Counted from the stretch's first letter, positions 25,305 to 38,600 are shown. The stretch: DNA of 64,000 bases from Progne subis subis (GCA_022316685.1 JAKJHU010000030.1:14464018-14528017), one strand, 5' to 3'. A program made the numbers and translations. Notes: a model not told the origin generated them from the letters alone.

Positions 25305-27800
25305 AAAGACAGCTAATTTGGTTTATCTTATTTAGTCTTTATTTTACTGTTATTTTCTCTTTGCTTATTTTTATGCTTCTTAATATTTTCAAAAGCATCT
25401 GTTAATATCAAGAAGGCATTGCAAAGAGGGGTTTGGTCTATTCCTGTGGCTTATAGAAACTTTTCTGGAGGAACCTAAGGCTGGAGAGCTGCAGCGTGGT
25501 GCAGCCTTGGATTGACTGTCTGAGACAGCTTCTTCTCACAGATCCCTGGAATTTGTGCAGCATGGATAAGGAGCTTGTGTGAATAGTTGTCACACTAACG
25601 AAGGGGAGAAGATGACACTTGGCAGGGGCCTCCTACTCTGTGTGTTCCAGGTCAGCACCGGTGGTTTTCCGGGGAAGCTCAGGGGCTGCCAGCAGCAGCT
25701 GCTCTGGGGTGGAAATAGCCCTCTCTTTTAAGCTTTTTCAAAAGGCTGGAGAAGGACAGCTGAGTGCTGAGTGGGACAGGGATAAGAGCTCTGGGGATGA
25801 AGTGCTGTGGGAGATATCCCATGGTCTGTCCAAGCATCACCATCTGCACAGTGTGTATGCACTTACTCAGAGACCTCAGGGCACTTTGGGGGTTTTTAGT
25901 GGCTTTTTCAGTGAATATTTGGGGTTTAGATGTAAACTTTCAGTTGTATTTTGTCTGTTGTAGGGATAAGGGCAGGGATGGGTTAATTTTAATAGCTTTA
26001 CAGGAAGGTGTTGAAGGCAAGGATGCTCATGAGTGTGTTATGGTGCTGTGGTCTGCCAGGTTTGGTGAACATTTAACGAGGACTGGACCAGCAGCCAGGA
26101 GCTGTTGGGGCTCTTGGGATCTGTTGGGGTAACTGCAGTTTTCAGTGTGTGGAGACAGACAACTTTCAAGAACGTTTATATCTGCTAATCATGCTGTAAT
26201 AACAGTCTGCAGTCGAGAAGCTGCAAACCCCCCATTTCCAACACAGCTGTGCATATTTAATTCAATAGAAGGCATTGCTAGGCTGCTGTTAGAAGTAATT
26301 CAGATCGCTAAGGTGGTAATTTTGATCAGGGTGTTTTTTAGGGAAATATAGGTGTAAGCTACACTGAAAAGTTAATAAATGCCTAGTATGATACAAACAG
26401 CAGGGAGTGAGGAGCAGGGACATGGTGGGTGGCTGCCAGTGCCTCACCCTGTATCCGGGGCTTGCTGTATTCCCTCACTGAGCCAGGAGCAAAGGAAAGT
26501 AACATCCTGGGCATGTTAGCTTAGTGCAGGAAGCTTTTCCTGACCTGTTGCCTGTACCACCAATTTGGGGCATTGGGGTTGCCATTTGATGGATCAGCAG
26601 TGCTGTGGGGGGAGCACCGAAGCTGGTGGAGCTGTGGAGAGTTGGCATGACCTGCTCCATGGGGATGCTTTTGGCTGACCTCCAGATTTAAACCACCAAA
26701 CTTCAGGAAATCTTCAGGAAAGGAAGTCGAGAGGAATGTGGCTTTATTTTCCTTCATCTCAAACACAGCTTGGGAAAGCAAGTGCTTTCAGGGCTTCCAA
26801 TTCAGTTTCTCTCTGTAAAATATGCTTTTGCAAAATTGATAATTTCTGTAGGTTGAGAGAGTCTCAAAGGAACTTTTCTGTCAAGCATCTAAAAAGTGCC
26901 GTTATTTCTCTTTACTGTTGTAACAGCAGCTCGACATTTACCCTTTAGCTCTCTGAAGATATCTCGACAATCTCTCTTTTTTGTAAAAAACTCCATGGTG
27001 AATAAAGCAAACTAATCCCATTTTCAGGTGGTTTGTGCTGTAGTGTTTGGGTTGCAGAAACCATGTGGAGTGCTGGTGTTTATAAAGTATGTAAAAGGCC
27101 TTTTGTTTATTTTGTTTTGTTTTGCCATGAGATGTTGTTTTGGAAAGAATCTAGAATGATGAAGCAGCTGGTGACTGAGTCTCCTGCTCAGTGTGCAGAG
27201 AATGAAGATTGGCTGGGATAGCTGGAGTTACTCGCTGCATGCTGTGGGCCACACAAACACACAAACAGGCAATTCCTGTTAACCAGGAGGTGTGTGGTAA
27301 CTCAGGAAGCCCCAGTAACTGTTCTGTAGGTGTACTCACCATGACACCACATGGGAGCCAGCAGATACCGATCTCCCCAGCTCTTGTCCATTACTCTGTG
27401 GGTGTTGGTGTGGCACAGCTCATGTGGGTAAAATGATGATGGCTGTATGAATGCCTCCTGGGCAGAGGGGAGGTCTGGCCTGAGTTTGCCTGATCCCAGC
27501 GTTGTGATGCATTTCAGGGAAGTGGTAGTTTTCATGGCAAGGAAAGCTGCTTCTCCTGCCTTGTGCTGCTGTGGAATAAGCATGTCCCCTTGGGAGGCTG
27601 TTTAAGAGCAGGCTGCTCAAGGGATGCTCTAGACAAACTCAGGCAAGAGTTTTCAATAGGAATTACCTACCTGTTGAAAAAAGCTGATGTTTCTATATGA
27701 AACATGTTTGTGACTCCTTCATTTCACTGTTGCCTAACTCTGAGCATTCAAAAGCAGTAGCAGATCTCCCAGAATGGTGAAATAGTTTGAAAGATCTGAA

Positions 27801-27844
27801 ATATGTATGTGTGTATGTATATATATATACACACACATACATAT
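27801..27844. repeat. Near-perfect 44-bp AT/GT palindrome
   Basis: ATATGTATGTGTGTATG is followed by an alternating TA core and then a CACACACATACATAT arm. The segment is almost its own reverse complement, apart from a one-unit shift in the centre. It is a compound (TG)(TA)(CA) microsatellite that can form a cruciform. Confidence 0.85.
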
Positions 27845-28720
27845 TACCAACTTGTTTCTGAGCTGTTATATTAAACCCAAATCATATTCTCATAGCCACA
27901 AGGGGTAGAAACTTCTTGCATACTTTCTGAAGAGGATCGTGAAGTACAATTACAACAGCAAGGGATTGGATGTAATAGCCCTGAAGATTTCTTTCTGCCT
28001 TATGTTTCCAAAAGTGGAGCAGATCCTTGCAGAAGCTTCACCAGCTGGGTATTTAGAAGTACCAAAAATTGTGAGGGTCAGTGTACAGTCCCAAGAAACA
28101 ACAGCACCATACACATATATATGTATTTTACTTAACATGCTAAGCAGAGTTTTGAGATCAGGGAAGGACGGGGCTGTGTTGCACTGTAGGTGGTTTTGTT
28201 GTCCTTTAGAAGTATTTTATACATAGGTTTGGATTTAGTTGTGTTGGCAAGCTGTAGGGTCACTTTTGTGTGTTGGACACAGCACTGAAAAAGCAGGATT
28301 TCAGATAGCAGTTTTAGTAAAATATAACCAGACTAAACCCATTAAATACAGAAACAGCTTCATCCTAAGCCTACCATGTGAGAATGGAGAATTTGACCCA
28401 AAAGAGGGAGGAATAGCAGCAGAAGGTGGCCTGCTGGGTCCCAAAGTGTTAGAGGTATAAATAGCACAAAATCTGCAGCTATCCCATGTGTTTTATTTCT
28501 TTTTTACAATTCAGTGCAACTAGCATTTTTTTGCCTTACTCTTAGATGGAGCAGAGCGGGAAGCAGTTTCCCTTTTATCTGTGAATAAACATGCAGCTTT
28601 TTCTAGCCTAAGCTCTTAAAATATGGTTATGGTTGTGTAATAGCTTCTGGCTTCCCATCTCCTCCAGTAGCCAGTGTGCTCTTTCAGGAAATCAAGTCAT
28701 ATCTTCCTTTGAAAAGATCC
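27845..28720. other. Non-coding, no gene seen
   Basis: No exon or repeat recognised. Frames of 95 codons (27939-28226, plus) and 62 codons (27950-28138, minus) overlap and carry no domain. Confidence 0.45.
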
Positions 28721-28747
28721 AAAAAAAAAAAAAAAAAAAAAAAAAAA
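28721..28747 (+). repeat. Poly-A tract (A27)
   Basis: An uninterrupted run of 27 A. The upstream flank has no polyadenylation signal or recognisable gene, so there is no sign of a retrocopy. Confidence 0.9.
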
Positions 28748-29140
28748 TCAACCTAACCTGCTGGGAAGCAGCAAAAGACTCCAAGTGATTTCTTTTGTGT
28801 TTGTCAGCCGACCTTCCTCGGGCCAGATAACAGGAGCCTGGAGTTTCAAACCCAAGTACTTCAGCTTGAGCTGAAATTGCAGGCTGTGCTCGCAGTCCTG
28901 CTGTAGCAATCAGTAAGCTTCTGCCTCTTTTCCTGGGGGGGTTATGGGGTGGTTTTCTGTTCGTGTTTCTTTTACTCAGAGCATTCCCATGGCTGTTTAT
29001 TATCTCTTTAGCCATGTTTGCAGACCTGCAGGCACAGTGTTTTTTAGGTGTGTATACAGCCACCGCCAAAGGGGAATATTTTTCTACTCGGTTCAGCTGT
29101 TGCAGCTGCTGAAGCTAAACCTTTCTTTCCTGTTTTTTTA

Positions 29141-29173
29141 GGGGGGGGGGGGGGGTGGGGAAGAAAAAAAAAA
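29141..29173 (+). repeat. Poly-G (G15) followed by a purine tract
   Basis: G15 followed by TGGGGAAG and then A12. A run of G this long can form a G-quadruplex and is prone to sequencing and length errors. Confidence 0.85.
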
Positions 29174-29218
29174 AGGGCAAGAATGAAGAAAGCCAGCTTT
29201 AGCTTTGGGAGACAGCAG
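29142..29218 (+). other. Candidate cryptic or non-coding exon, purine-rich
   Basis: A strong polypyrimidine tract and acceptor (CTTTCTTTCCTGTTTTTTTAG, AG at 29140-29141) is followed 77 bases later by a textbook donor, GACAGCAG|GTGAGT (GT at 29219). The interior is nearly all purine: a run of G, then A12, then GAATGAAGAAAG, which resembles exonic splicing enhancers. It would be a short non-coding 5' exon or a pseudo-exon. There is no conservation or transcript evidence here. Confidence 0.25.
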
Positions 29219-32200
29219 GTGAGTCCCTTTAAAGAAGAGAAAGACAATTTTGATGGCATTTTATAGAATTTCCCAATAGCCAAAGAGTTTGTTCTGGAAC
29301 ATGGCAGCTGCAGCAGATGTTTTGTGGATATTTCCAGTGCAATCCACAGTGGAGATATCTTAGGACATCAATGTGAACGCTCTCCACTGTCTGCTTGGCC
29401 TAAGAAATGCGGATTCTTTTTTTCTCCCAAGAGGCTCCCAAGGTTCATCATGTTACTGTAAAAGGGCTGAAGGACCAAATCTTTCAAATTGCTTGTCAGT
29501 GGTGGTCAATGGAAAAGGGAATTGCTGGAATTCCTGCTGGCATTCCTGGTGTTGGTAAAAAAACTAAATTACCCATCATAAAGGGGAACGGATGGCTGCT
29601 ATTTTCTTCTCTTTTATTTTTCTCCCTGACTTACATGTTTTTTTCCACTTTTGTAGGTATCAGAGGTACTGCTTGCCTTCCAAGAGATTCCCAGGATGTA
29701 AGAAATCAAGTGCTGTGAGTAGCTTTTTCTTTCCATTATGTAAGAAATCCAAGCTTGCCCAAACAGAAGGAGAATCTTCGATTTTTTTTTTTTTTTTCTT
29801 TTAAAGACATACCAAGAAATGTTTATAGCAGGCAAATCCAGTCTTTTGGAACAAGCTGAATGCCTTTGGCACCTCTTTGCAACCCACAAAATAAAGTCAG
29901 CATTGTATTATCATATAGGCTGAATGATTATCTCACTACAGATATAAACCACATGCTTGCATTTAACTGATAATATGGTCAGCAGAATGTACCGTTAGCA
30001 CCATCTGAAGCTTGTTTGCTGTTTCCAAGCCTTACCAGCTAGGGAAAGACAGAATCATGCTGAAGAGTTGAGGCATTCTTTGGGAAGTGATCTTGCATCT
30101 TCAGCAAGGGAAAAAGAGCATAGATCGGCTGAGAGGTTGTTTTTGTGTGTATGGACAACACCCCAGCATTGTCATCACAGTGGAAACCATCCAATATTTG
30201 GGTCTTCCCTAGTGTGATAAAGTAGCTTTGAAGGAAGTTTTTATATCACAGGAGATACCTGCATGCTTGCTCCAAAGCAGCTTAGCCAGGAGGTTCTATA
30301 TATATTGAAAAAACCCTGAAAATGTATATTTGAAGAGCAGCTGCCCTACGACCTTTTCCTGTGCATTGCTAAAGGGTGTGGGCTGGGATTTCCCAGCAGC
30401 TGTGGCTTGTCTGTAGCTCTCCAGGTGGGCCAGCCAGTGCTGTTCTAAAGGAACCTCAGGAAACCCTGGCTGGAGCCTTTGGCTGTGTGCTTGGCACACT
30501 TTGGGCTCCTGAGGCAGCTTCTCTGCTCTGAGGCTGGATAACAGGGCTAAAATTTGGATCCTGTTGCTATGGGCTTTGTTGCTTTCTGTAAGTAAATTTT
30601 ATTAACAGTGGGGTTGTGGTTGTTTTGTTTTGTTTTTTTTGAGGATTTTATAATCAGCACAACTCCTGTCCTGTTTTCACCCTGTTCTGTGGTGATGGCA
30701 ATTTGTGGTTACTTGGACATCAGCAGAGTTTTGTTTCTATTTTCATTTCAGTGGCTTAAGCCTGTTTTCTGTTACAACAAAAATTTATTTGGGCTAGAGC
30801 AGAATAAAACCCCAAAGTGAAATCAGCCTGAATAAGAAAGGGCTAGTTTTATTAAAGGAGAAAAACCAAGTCTGTCCATGTTTGATGAAGGTGTGGTAAA
30901 AATTCCCTCATAAACGCCTATCAAACATTCAGAAACTGGTAAGCAAAAAAAATTTAATCCTTCTTTTGGCCTTTTGTGAAGAATACTGGAGTATGAGTGA
31001 AATTGCTGGAGAAAAAAGGGAAGTGATGACAGTGTTTTGTATTGATCTCCCTCAGTAAGGTCCATGGTTCACACTCTTCCTTTGAATCACAAATGTTTTC
31101 TTCTGAATCCTTGGTGTTTAGACTGTCACACAAGACCTGCTAATTGAGCTGTGGGGCTTATTTTTTGTGAGTCACTTACAAAGCATTGCGCAGGGTGGGC
31201 TCTGGCCTCTGTTTTTTACAGCTGTGTTGGCTTCAGAGTGATGAATAGATACCAGTTTAAGTGAGGAAAATTCAGCGGAAGTATGCCATGTGTTTATATT
31301 GTGTCTCTCAAAGTATATCCACATCCTAGAAAAACTCATTGCTCATCTCAAAACCAGAATTGGTTGTTTTTTGTTAGGCAGGCAGTGTTGAAATCTGGGA
31401 TGCATTTTCTCAGACCCTAGTGACTCTACATCCTAATGCACCCCTGTGGTGGTTGGTTCCACAAAAGGGTTGAACACGGGGACCTGCTCCTGCTCTTCAG
31501 AGGAGGACTTGCTGGTCCCACATAGGTGTTGTCTGTGTCATTAAATCAAAGTGAAACAGCAGTGCTGATACAAGCATGTAATCCACAGGTGCCTCTGATA
31601 TATTATAGCTGTGTTAAGGGGATGAGGGATTAAAGCCAAGCGTAGCCTCCTTGGAAGCTCCCCAGGCAACTGGTGTATGATCTAGAATGGCTCTGAAGTT
31701 ACTCCAGCAAGATGCAGTCCCAGCTCAGCAATTGACAGGAGGCTGAGAGTTCCCATTTACGTGTCTTCTCACACTCTGGCTGCATGACAGGACCTGGGGG
31801 GCATGAGATGGCTGCAGTGGGACAGAGCTGTCTGAGACACTTACCTCCTGCTCAGAATTCAGCTCCTCTATGTCTGCTCTCTCTGTCCTCCTGCAGTATT
31901 GCCCTGCAAAATGTTTCAGTTGTTCTATGAGAGAACTGATGGAGAGAAGGAAAAAGAGGCTTTCTTGTCATTTCCCTTTCTCTGTTTGACCACCAGCAGC
32001 TTGGGGGTGAAACTTGCCAGCGGCTGCTCCCAGGGGTGCCCATCCCCTGCGAGGGGTGGCAGCGTGGGTGGCAGCAGTGCCTTGGGGTGCCTCTGACTGG
32101 AATCCCTGCAGGGGGGCCTAGACCAAGAGCTGACACACTGTGTTGTGAGCTGTCAGGGAAGGTGCTGGTTTGGGAAGCTCCTGCCACTTCCAGTGGGCCT

Positions 32201-34184
32201 GGGGACATTAAAGAGCAAACTGCAAGTGGTGGTTGCTTCACCTGTTAGGCTTTAATTCACCATTCCTTTGTAAGGCAGCATGTCTGTCCTGCTATTCAAA
32301 AGCAATGCCTACTTTATTGTGGGCAGAATTCACCTGATGGAGTTTTGTTCTTTGCAAGGCAGAGCTATCTCTGGGTGGGGAACCAAGCCCTGGGAGGATG
32401 CAGGGGAAGGGTTCCTTCAGGTTGTATGTGCTTGGGGAGAAGCATCCTCAGCTGGTGCATGGTTGTGTGGCTGCTCTCCCACCCCAGGATGCTCTGTGTC
32501 AGGACTGGTTGGTGAGGTGGCTGCAGATCACAGGATGCCCGGGGCAGGCTGCAGTGTTGGACTGCAAAGGTACAGCAGGTCTGGTGGGGGAGCAGGAAGG
32601 TCCAGAAGCTGTCCTTTGGGCAAAAGTAGCTTGGAAAAATTAACTCACTTATGTCAAGGCTTCTAGATGTATAATTTAAAAAATTTACACTTGTTGCAGT
32701 AAACCGTTCCCTTATCAGATGAGATTTAGATGGATTTGGTTATTTTTGTTTCTTGGAGCTTGAGCAGTGAATTTGCAAATGTTTTCTGCAGAGAAAATGA
32801 CAACAGTGTGTTTTAGGGATGCCAGAACGATGTACAGAAACAGCTTTTGCCAAATGCAACAGTGGGGCTGCCTCCTTGCTCTTACTTAGGACAAGAGATT
32901 GGGCTCTAGCTGTGGCAGCCCTGAAACTGTCACTTGTGCTTGTCATCAGCGAAGCCACCTCTCCAAACAGTGCACTCCTCACAAAATCAATGCTCATTCT
33001 CCCAGTGCTCCATCAGGAGACTATCTGGAAATTTTGGACAGACTTTTATTTTAAAAAGGGGAGAAATACTATTATAACTGAAGGATAAAGATGTGGAGGA
33101 GAAGTTGGTCGGAGAGCAGGAGAAATTTCATGAGGAGAGATGAGGCTTAGCCAAAAGCCTCCATTACAGTTCCAAGATGAGAAGGGGTGAGAGGATTTCA
33201 TTCCTGTAACTGCTAATCAGCAGTTCATATCACAGCCCAGGGCAGGTTTTCCCAAGAGTTGAGTGCTGCCTGGGCCTTGGTAAGGCTGGGATTGCTTCTG
33301 CCTGGCTCTCCAGCAGCCCCAGTGTGGTGATCCTTTGGGATCTTGCTCCATTCTTATTTTTGATACTGTCTCTTCTTCCTGTTCTTTTCCATTAAGTATG
33401 ATGTCACAAATGACATCAGTCCAGTAAGTGCTTGTGGTTGTCATAGCCACAGTCTGTGACACCCAAACAAAACAGCAGGAAACCAAAGCTGGCATACAGA
33501 TGCTGTAATATTCATCACATTCCTTTCAGTTAATAACTGTGTGGTTAGGTATTTATTTTCATTGGAAAAAAAGGAGGAAGGGGGCTTAAAAGCAAGAAAT
33601 GGAGTGACTGAGGAGGAAGGTAGTTTCCAACTCCATCTGGTCGATGTAGCTGCACTTCTCCCTCCCAGTACTCTTCCCCTGAGGTAATACTGCTCTGGCC
33701 TCAACTGTTCTACTCCCTTCTGCGACTGTTCCCATCACTTCGGACCATATGGTGATGCTCCTCGTGGACCAGGCAATGGGAGACATTCCACTGCCTCTGA
33801 CACCAGCTGTGTCCCCAGGGCAAAGCCTCCCAAAGGCTGGCAGTGAGGGCCAGCAGCAGCCACATATCAGGCAGCTTTAACTGCTGGGTGGCTGAGGCTG
33901 CCATTGTTGCGGTGCATGGATAGAGTATGGAAGGGTTTTTTCATCTCTTGGGGGCATTAGATATGATGGGGGAGTGGTTGTGTGCCATTCTTTGTTTTGT
34001 TTATTGTATCTGTTAAATAAGCTTTTCTGGTTAAGCAGCAGAGCTTGTTTGTCCCTGCAAGATTTAATCATTCCTTCATTTTTGCACAGTTGGCCTAGTA
34101 GTAGGAAGGCACTTGCTACAAAAAATAATTCCAATAATGTAAAAAAACTTAAATAAATTACAGAAATAGATGTGGCGCGAGCAC
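29219..34184. other. Non-coding, no gene seen
   Basis: No repeat of known family. A T14 tract lies at 29784. A moderately GC-rich part at 31980-32600 carries 128-129-codon frames on both strands, without domains. A minus-strand donor-like word (AGGAG|GTAAGT in reverse) lies at about 31840-31850 but has no convincing partner. Confidence 0.5.
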
Positions 34185-34342
34185 TGCATTTGCAAGATAA
34201 GCACTGGAGGCAGGTGGTTGGGGCTTGGTGGGAAGGAGCCACCTCGGCCCCTCACTGCTGCAGGCATGTGGGGAGCTGCTGTCCCTGCGGCCCTCGCCAG
34301 AGCTTCCCCTTGCCCGGTGCCACCCCCTTTGTGCCCCCACAG

Positions 34343-34416
34343 GGACGTTCTGACCCTGGGGACTCCAGCACGGCTTCCCAAAATATTTGGGCAAGTGATT
34401 CCTGGGCTGAGCCCAG
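34343..34416 (+). other. Candidate non-coding exon with strong splice sites
   Basis: The acceptor has a long C/T tract ending CTTTGTGCCCCCACAG (AG at 34341-34342). The donor is GCCCAG|GTAAGC (GT at 34417). The 74-base interior and its upstream flank (34185-34340) are GC-rich compared with surroundings. Size, acceptor and donor all fit an internal exon, for example a 5' UTR exon of ZHX2. The evidence is splice-site pattern only. Confidence 0.3.
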
Positions 34417-34564
34417 GTAAGCCCCCAGGCCTGCCTGTGCTGTGAGCAGGCAGCCAGCACACAGAGAGCAGAGTCCAGCTCTGGATTCAGGCATTCGGTG
34501 GCTCCTGCTGGTGCTTGCAGGGAGGTGCTCATTATATAATAGCTGGTGGTTGATTAATATGCTG

Positions 34565-34614
34565 TGAGTCACAAGCGCCAGGGTATTTTAGCTTTCTCTA
34601 GTTGCTATGGAAAC
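34565..34614. promoter_or_regulatory. AP-1 site and RFX X-box pair, candidate enhancer
   Basis: TGAGTCA (34565-34571) is an exact AP-1 site. GTTGCTATGGAAAC (34601-34614) fits the RFX X-box consensus (GTTGCCATGGAAAC) with one change. Around them are homeodomain-type words TTGATTAATATG (34550s) and TTTAATTAAA-like sequence near 34640. The block lies 150-200 bases after the candidate exon at 34343. Motifs are seen directly; function is inferred. Confidence 0.4.
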
Positions 34615-34659
34615 GTTATTCTAACAAATAGCTTTTTAATATTTAATTAAAACTCAGCT

Positions 34660-35658
34660 TTTGGCAAGCTGGAGTAAGAACTATTACAATTACTACTACA
34701 AAGGGTTAGCAGTGAAGTGTATTCCAGAGCCACTTTTTTTTTTTGTTGTTGTTGTTGTTGAGCCTGTGTCATGTGTCCCCCACTCTGATCTGTCATATTC
34801 AAAAAAATTTTTAAAAAAAGGTAAAAAATCACTAATTTATTGGTTGTGAGAAATGTATTCTTGTTCCTAAGACACAAAGCAAATGTAATGCAAATTTGCA
34901 GTTACTCTTCACAATTGAAGGTTGTCACTTCTTTCAATGTACAGTGCCAAGGCAGCCCTGTAAGGATGAAGCAGTGTGATAGCATTTATTAATCGCTGCT
35001 GTGTCACTGGTGCTCCTCTTCTACCTCTGCCTCTGAATGAGCTCATTCCTGTTTTGTTTGCTTCGAGTTCCCTCTGTGTCAGGTTGGATGCTTTTCCTCG
35101 CCAGCTTGTGGAGGAGGCTGGTGCTGTGTCCGGATCAGGCTCTGGACAGTTTCCTAGTCTTTTTTTAGGTGAGCTCCTCTGCTCCCTGATACCAAATGAT
35201 TCTGCAACAGAGATAAATGAACAGAGAGCTCAGTCTCCAGAGAAAAATAAATATTTAACAGCTCTTTGTAAATAACCTTTATTTATAGAACAGTTTCAGG
35301 TTCTATCATGCTTAGTAAATGGGGATGTTTTTTATGCAAGAATTCTGCCTTGAGGGACTCAGTGGATGCTTAATGTCGTCTGTGATATAATAATGAAATA
35401 AATGTGTCGCTCTCATGGGATTCCCTTCCAGCCCCTATTTCCTGTGATTAACTTCAGTATTGCACACTTAGTCTCTATTCACATCACATTTCTTAATATT
35501 GTACTGAAACCTTATTTGGAAGATAACACCTTTATTTCCTGAGGGGAGGGGGAGGGTGTTGAGGGTTTTGACTTATGCAGGTGGGTACTGAGGCTGTATG
35601 TACCTCCATCACATATCAGTGTGGTGGCTGGCCAAGACCTGGGGATTCATGAGCTCAG

Positions 35659-35693
<35 letters not shown>

Positions 35694-38600
35694 CTGGGAT
35701 AGTGCTGTTATCCCATTTTTTAATGGAGAGATGGATTAGGATGTGTTTCACCCCAACTGCCTGTAAATTTAGCAGTTATTCTGCAGTAACTGTCTGAGTA
35801 CTTCCAGCATCAGTTAAAAGACTGCACCGTTTCCAGAGATGTTTCACCTTGCTTTAGGACAGATGTTTGAGGCAGGTCTCAGTCATAGCCCTTAGAATTG
35901 TCTGTCTCTCCCTATTTAACTCTGAGCCATAAACTAGATGGGGGAAAAGCAGGAAGAAGGAAAAGTAGACAAGAGGAATGCCACCCTGACCAAAGATGAC
36001 CTATGTAGTTTCTGTAGGTGGTCCATAACAGTGTTCCAGGCTGCAGGATATCTTTGCTGTGGTCACACAGTGCCAGGCACCCCTTCCAAAGCAGCACAGC
36101 TCATCTTTTCTACACATTGCTCACAGCTGGGTATCTGGGATTTAACAGCTCGAAAGGATATGCAAAACCAGTCCCCAGGCATGTAAACTAAGGTGCTAAA
36201 GATTTGTCTAAACTGTTCTAGCAAGACAGGAAGTGAATTAAAGCTTTCCTTCCTATTTACACTGAAGGTGTGTTGTCATGACCAAAGTTAGAGTGATAGT
36301 ATTATTGCTGCAGTAATTCAGCAAATAGTATAGGTGTGTTAGGCAGTTCTTTAAAAAATCCTTCTGAGTTGCATCCCATACATCTTGCTAAGTTCTTTGA
36401 TGAATTTTAAACCCCTCTGCTATCTGATGGCAACCTCATCAAATCCAAAGGTGATGATGCCAGGATGTGTCAGGAGCTGTGGTGGAAGCAGGGTCTCTGG
36501 GTGGATAGTGACAGCCACAGAGCAGCACATGCTTGCAGCCCCCTGTTTCATCTGCTGCTTCCTGAGAGGTCTGGGAAGGAATTATTTTTATTTTCTACCA
36601 CCAAGGACCTGGTACACTGCAAAAACCAAATGTTAGTGTTTTCATAGCAAACATGGGTCTCCATGGGGCTTGCAAGGCAGCAGCCAGGACAGGCTTTGCA
36701 GTGGGGTGGTGGGAGGTCCTGCCGTGCTGGAGGGGCAGCGTGGGGCGGGGACAGGCAGCGGCTGTTGTGGGGGAAGCTGGCAAGCAGATGGATGAAGCTG
36801 GCATTACCGGTGGAGTGCAGGAGCTGAGTACTGCTGTGTTAGCAGATGTGATCAGGCTGCCTCAGAGGGACAAGGGGGGCTGAGAGGTTTGACCCGAATG
36901 CCCTTACCAAAGGGAACTTGTGGAACTGTTTCTTGGGAAGAGGTGGGAAGGATTTGGTTGAGGGTGACTGGCAAGGGTAGAGGTCTGAGCAGTGATGCTT
37001 TTGAGTATCAAGACAGTGGGGAAAGTAGCTGAAATGGGAGTTGTTGTGAGAAGGTACAGAAATAACATTTGAACCTGAAATTTTCATCAAATGGCCCAGT
37101 TTTGCAAAGGATACAGAGAAAAGTGCTGCAGAATAGCAGTCCTGCTTGTGCTACATGCTAAGAGAAATGCCCCTAGGTTATGGGTGAGAGAGACGTCTGA
37201 TAGCAAAAATACTGACAGTACAACAGATGGGGGAGCGGGGAAGGTCAGGACAGCTCTGCTGTCCCTGTCCCTGAGCAGAGGTGGTGCAGAGGTGAGCAGT
37301 GGGCTCTTGGGGAGGGATGGCTGTGCCAGGAGTCTGTGTGGTGGAGCAAGGCCTGGTGCTGAGTGATTTGGGGGGCATTATTGATGCATAATGCTCCCAA
37401 GTGCTGTGGTGGCTGGCAGGTCTGAAAAACTGTTCCCAAGCAGGGAAATCAGGATCATCAGGAGGGGGAGAAAGTAGAAGATGGGAGCCTATATTTCTGT
37501 TTGGGTAGATGTGAGCAGGGGTTGTATTGGAAAAGCTGAAATGTGATTTTATAAGGGGAAATAAATGCTCCACAGTGAACACAAACTGCTGTGAGAGATT
37601 TTACCTGTCAGGTCCTCAGCTCAGCATCAACTACTCAGCCTCCCTGTATGGGTGTAATGTGCTGTACAGATTTTCAATTTACAGTCATTTGGGACTTGCA
37701 TGTAGTCTGGAGATGTATGACAAACACTCAGGCAGATCTAAGTTTCCCACCCCTAAGGATAAGAGTGGATCCAAGCTGCAGAAAGCCCTATGTGGAAGTG
37801 ACGAGCACATCTTGCCCAAGTGAGTGCTCGGAGATACCGCAGTAACAAGGACTCCCCAAAAATGAAGCCTAAGGCTCGTGGGGTTTTGTTTTGGGTTTTT
37901 TTATGAGGTTTGGGGTTCCATGTACACACCTTGCACTTCAGCTCTGTGATCTGTCACAAATCCCCATGTAACCAAACATGGGGCCTTCTCCCCTCACTTA
38001 AACCCTCCACTTAAAGCTAAACCAGGCTTTGCTAGCTTTCCTCTTCACTGGTGCCAGTGGATTTAAAGGTGCACTGCTGCTTCCATGTCTGCCTGATAAG
38101 CAAGAACATCAAGGGCTAGAATAGAGTTCAATGAATTGAAAGGAGATCGGAAGTGACAAAAATTGCAATGAACTTTCCATTTCCACCTGTTCCAGACCTT
38201 TCCTTTTTTTTTGCTACCATCCAGTAGTTTTTGGTAGTGTTGTTTTCTCAGTGGCTGCTTACTTATGAAGATGTCTGTTGGAAATCAGGAGTCTGGTGTC
38301 TTGAAAGCAGGAGCACTTGGACCTGTGAATCTCCTTGTGCATTGGAGAATGTGCTCCTGACTCCTAACGCAGCAGATGCAGCAGGGCTTTTCGCATGCTG
38401 TGCATCACCAACAGTTTCACACAAAACAACTGTGATACTTGCATGGGTTATTCGTGCTTAGTCCCAGTTTCCCTGTTAGTGGCATTAGGGTAGAGCATCC
38501 CATAGGCACAGAGCACAGTGGTGGTCCCCAGGTTGACTCAGTTTTCATTGTCAACAATAGTTGTGCCAGATTGTTTATACCTGAGTCATGTTTCCTGTCT

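Larger units (their letters stand above)
24069..27800. other. Non-coding, no gene seen
   Basis: Contains a T21 tract (25284), a short (GTCT)4 near 24866 and a GC-rich stretch at 24880-25150 with overlapping frames on both strands. An imperfect inverted repeat lies at 24205-24268. A 122-codon plus-strand frame at 25764-26132 has no recognisable domain. Confidence 0.5.

Noticed and set aside
36640..36900. G-rich stretch with one GC box as a promoter
   Set aside because: Few CpG, a single GGGGCGGGG and no splice donor after it.
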